The notes under the pieces are model-generated. The model was given only the letters and a program-made list of their open reading frames with translations, did not search any database and had not been told where the DNA came from. The translations under genes were made by a program, and so were the position numbers. Below, piece by piece: positions 60,846 to 64,000 of a DNA stretch of 64,000 nucleotides (position 1 is its first letter; each line of letters begins with the position of its first letter). The stretch is from Ectocarpus siliculosus (Eukaryota; Sar; Phaeophyceae; Ectocarpales; Ectocarpaceae), in contig FN649733.1 in assembly GCA_000310025.1 (NCBI GenBank), positions 4,465,049 to 4,529,048 on the forward strand, read 5' to 3'.

Positions 60846-61925
60846 ATGTTTTTCTCGGTGGTATGTATGTGTTGGTGCAGGTACTCTGTCACTGGCAATG
60901 ACCCTTACCCTGAGGCATTGGTGCTGTTGTTGGAATGCAACTCAATCGTTCAAGGTATTGTGATTGCTTCACAAGCAATAGTAATGGGTGGTCTGACGCA
61001 GTCCGACAGGCCTGGCTGCTTGCGCACGCTCGTTCGGCTTGCGTTGACATGTAGTGGCATCTGTAAAACCCCCTGCCTAACGGTTGATGTTATTGGACCG
61101 TGTTGGCCTCGATACTGCTCCACGTCAATCTAGGAAAGGGGCCGAGAGCCCGCCTACCGCCACGCCACTGCTAGTTTTCGTGTCACTCTTTGAAGTTCTT
61201 GTTTTGGATGGAGTGGACCGCACCCAAGATGCCGGCTCGATGGCTGCGGACTACGTACGCCTCGTGTGTGACTCGGTCGGCATGCAACGGTCTTCATTCT
61301 CGCAAATTCGAACGAAAGCAGCAGTGGTTCTTATGTTCCGAAGCCCGGTCAACGGGTTTAAGTTTGTTTGTGTTGTCTACAATACTGTTGGCGAAAGCTT
61401 TGTCAGTCTCGCATGAACGTATGGATATAACACTTCCAAGAAAAGTGACCCTCAGTTTGCCCCAATTGCAAATTGGGGTTTCAGTCGGCTCTATCCCGAA
61501 AAATGCTGGAAGTCCGAAGAATTCAGTAAAGAAATCTTGTCCGAAATTTCCATACTTGAATCAAGTCAAAAATGTGATCGGAATCCATATTTTGACTATA
61601 TAAGTCAAATACGTAACGGGACATGTGATCGGAATCCACCCTTCCTCATATCAAATCAAATATGCGATGGGAATCTACACTTTGACCAAATCAAGTAGTG
61701 ATCCAAATCCATTGTTGGTTGAGTCAGTAGGAGTTGTTGGGGCTTTTATGTGTTGTAAAACATCACTGAATAAATCCTGGTGTAAGTTGGAAGCGACGCG
61801 GGGAGAAAAAACGTGCACCCAAGGAGATTGAGCGGTGCTTAGCCCTTTGACGAGAAAAGAAAGTTCTCGGAAACTTCCCGTATGCAACAGCAGTTTATAG
61901 CCCGAGGATCGACTGGTGGGTGGGT

Positions 61926-61973
61926 GGGGAGGACGGCGGAAAAAATATGTGGGGAGGACGGCGGAAAAAATAT
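61926..61973 (+). repeat. 25-bp tandem duplication
   Basis: GGGGAGGACGGCGGAAAAAA followed by TAT occurs at 61926 and 61951, two units in direct tandem. Confidence 0.85.
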
Positions 61974-62081
61974 ACCCCGATGGTTGAAGCGTGACGTTCC
62001 GAAGCAAAGCATTACTGGTTCGACCCGCTTCTTGCTGTACTTTTTTTTGCACCCCTCCAAAGCTAGCATATAGCCATGAAG

Positions 62082-62110
62082 CTAACCCTATCCCTAACCC
62101 TAACCCCAAC
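62082..62110 (-). repeat. Inverted telomere-like CCCTAA tract
   Basis: Imperfect CCCTAA units read on the plus strand, the opposite orientation to the TTAGGG units that begin at 62750. Confidence 0.75.
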
Positions 62111-62749
62111 CCAACTGACCCGACCCAAACCTATAGCATTGGGAAAGTGCTGGATCAGTGTACCACAAGCAAGCCTAGGCCGCGGCAAGCCGCGGCGCTA
62201 CCTAGGTTGCGTCAGCGCTAGGTTGCTGCACGGTCGAAAAGGTAGGTTGATGTACAGAGTTGACGTTCTAGGTTGCTGGTGTACCGTAAGCTGCTGTGCA
62301 CAGTTAGTGCAGTTAGTGCTAGGTTGCTGCACGGTGAAAGCCTAGGGTGTCACTACTGGAGGTGTGCAACAGAACCAGAACAATAACGAGAGTATTCCGG
62401 GAACCTTTTGGAACCTTAGGTTCTCGACAAATGGGCAAGCACTACTGCACAGACAGGCCATGTGAGAACCAACCACAACAACAACAACAACTCTCTGTCT
62501 TTGATTTTTTATTCTTTGGCACCTCCTACCAGTAGATCCAACCATTGGTTCATTTTATCGCACGCTCCAGCGCCGGACCGTTTTCTGTACTTTCTCGGAA
62601 TGACTACACGACCATCACCTGCACCCCAAGAGAAATAATACACCGTTGCTGCAAGCAGAGTTGGGGTGCAGAGCGAGAAAGCCGCATGTTATGCCTCTCT
62701 ATGCAACCCCTTTTCTTGCGACTCCCACGTCATGCTAGTAGACTCGCGA

Positions 62750-62782
62750 GGGTTAGGGTTAGGGTTAGGGTTAGGGTTAGGG
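62750..62782 (+). repeat. TTAGGG telomere-type repeat, about five units
   Basis: Five consecutive (TTAGGG) units with the G-rich strand pointing right, as expected near a right-hand chromosome end. They pass directly into GGCCCCCATTTTGTCAC, the start of the subtelomeric unit. Confidence 0.9.
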
Positions 62783-64000
62783 CCCCCATTTTGTCACGTG
62801 TCACAGAAAACAGGGTTGGAGATTGAAAACAGGGTTGGGCATAGGGTTAGGGCCCCGATTTTGTCACTAAGTCACAGAAAACAGGGTTGGAGACTCAAAA
62901 CAGGATCTCAGATTGGAACGCAGTTTTCACGGTGTATGTCTTGGCTTAGGGCCCCCATTTTGTCACGTGTCACAGAAGACAGGGTTAGGGTTAGGGCCCC
63001 CATTTTATCACGTGTCACAGAAAACAGGGTTGTAGATTGAAAACAGGATCTCAGATTGACACACTGTTTCCACGGTATGTCTTGGCTTAGGGCCCCCATT
63101 TTCTCACGTGTCACAGAAAACAGAGTTGAACTTTGAAAACAGGATCTCAGATGAAAACACTGTGTTCACGGTGGGTGAGCGGCCCCCTTTTTGTCACGTG
63201 TCACAGAAAACAGGGTTGGAGACTCAAAAAAGGATCTCAGATTGAAACACTATTTTCACGGTGTATGTCTTGGGTTAGGGCCCCTATTTTGTCACGTGCC
63301 ACAGGAAACAGGGTTGGAGATTGAAAACAGGATCTCACATTGAAACACTGTTTCCACGGTGTATGCCTTGGCTTAGGATCCCCATTTTGTCACGGTGTCA
63401 CAGGAAACAGGAATGTAGATTCAAAACAGGATCTCACATTGAAACCCTGTTTTACCGGTGTATGTCTTGGCTTAGGGCCCCCTTTTGGCACGTGTCACAG
63501 AAAACAGGGGTGGAGGTTCAAAACAGGATCTCAGATTGAAACCCTGTTTCCACGGTGTAAGTCTTGGTTTAGGGCCCGCATTCTGTCACGTGTCTTAGGG
63601 TTAGGGCCCCCTTTTTGTCACGTGTCACAGGAAACAGGGTTGGAGATTGAAAACAGGATCTCACATTGAAACACTGTTTCCACGGTGTATGCCTTGGCTT
63701 AGGATCCCCATTTTGTCACGTGTCACAGGAAACAGAAATGTAGATTCAAAACAGGATCTCACATTGAAACCCTGTTTTACCGGTGTATGTCTTGGCTTAG
63801 GGCCCCCTTTTGGCACGTGTCACAGAAAACAGGGGTGGAGGTTCAAAACAGGATCTCAGATTGAAACCCTGTTTCCACGGTGTAAGTCTTGGTTTAGGGC
63901 CCGCATTCTGTCACGTGTCTTAGGGTTAGGGCCCCCATTTTGTCACGTGTCACAGAAAACAGGGTTGGATATTCCAAACAGGATCTCAGATTGAAACACT
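62783..64000 (+). repeat. Subtelomeric tandem repeat array, running off the right edge
   Basis: About ten units share GGGCCCCCATTTTGTCACGT, then CACAGAAAACAGGGTTGGAG, then AAAACAGGATCTCAGATTGA, then CACGGTGTATGTCTTGG, with occasional TTAGGG insertions. Unit lengths vary from about 60 to 165 bases. 63301-63626 is repeated almost exactly from 63627, giving a 326-bp higher-order unit. ORFs across this array arise from the repeat and should not be annotated as genes. Confidence 0.9.

Larger units (their letters stand above)
60846..62750. other. Downstream flank of TAF2 with short tandem repeats, no gene
   Basis: No coding exon could be supported. Contents are a loose repeat of GTGATCGGAATCCA with TCAAAT words at about 61560-61710, a 25-bp tandem duplication (61926-61973), an inverted telomere-like tract (62082-62110), and an 18-bp block GCTAGGTTGCTGCACGGT found at 62217 and again at 62318. 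Confidence 0.65.

Noticed and set aside
63133-63994. Repeated plus-strand ORFs of 60-115 codons
   Set aside because: They are products of the subtelomeric tandem repeat and repeat each other.

Overview
The window is nuclear DNA of an intron-dense eukaryote. I infer a stramenopile and most likely a brown alga (Ectocarpus-like). The signs are roughly balanced base composition, genes split into many 40-300 bp exons by introns of about 150-2,400 bp, fast-diverging repeats, and a right end that dissolves into TTAGGG-bearing subtelomeric tandem repeats. The organism call is an inference. The gene calls rest on translated exons whose splice phases agree.

Layout. (1) 1-6330: probably two exons of an unidentified minus-strand gene at the left edge, then repeat-rich DNA with a tRNA-derived SINE, a 91-bp tandem duplication and a 100-N assembly gap that looks like an artefact. 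(2) 6331-15494, plus strand: a 15-exon gene for a ferric-chelate reductase/NADPH-oxidase-type membrane flavocytochrome. (3) 15495-26428: no intact gene; it holds a decayed open reading frame (18001-19262) with a CAA-rich tail, two minus-strand tRNA-like SINE fragments and simple repeats. (4) 26429-30687, minus strand: a gene for a large low-complexity Pro/Ser/Ala-rich protein of unknown function. (5) 31653-60845, plus strand: a 34-exon, 29-kb gene for TAF2, the TFIID subunit related to M1 aminopeptidases. Every exon junction closes in phase, giving 1,537 codons plus stop. (6) 60846-64000: minisatellites, an inverted telomere-like tract, then TTAGGG units and a roughly 100-165 bp subtelomeric repeat with a 326-bp higher-order period.

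The genes do not form a pathway. The reductase would move electrons from NAD(P)H through FAD and haem across a membrane, while TAF2 acts in the nucleus at core promoters. The best leads are the false assembly gap, the TACCGA hairpin repeats in the last TAF2 intron, the decayed ORF with its shared (CAA)n tail, an excess of the word CTGCTGTA, and a probable GC-AG intron in TAF2. I found no rRNA, CRISPR array or intact tRNA gene.
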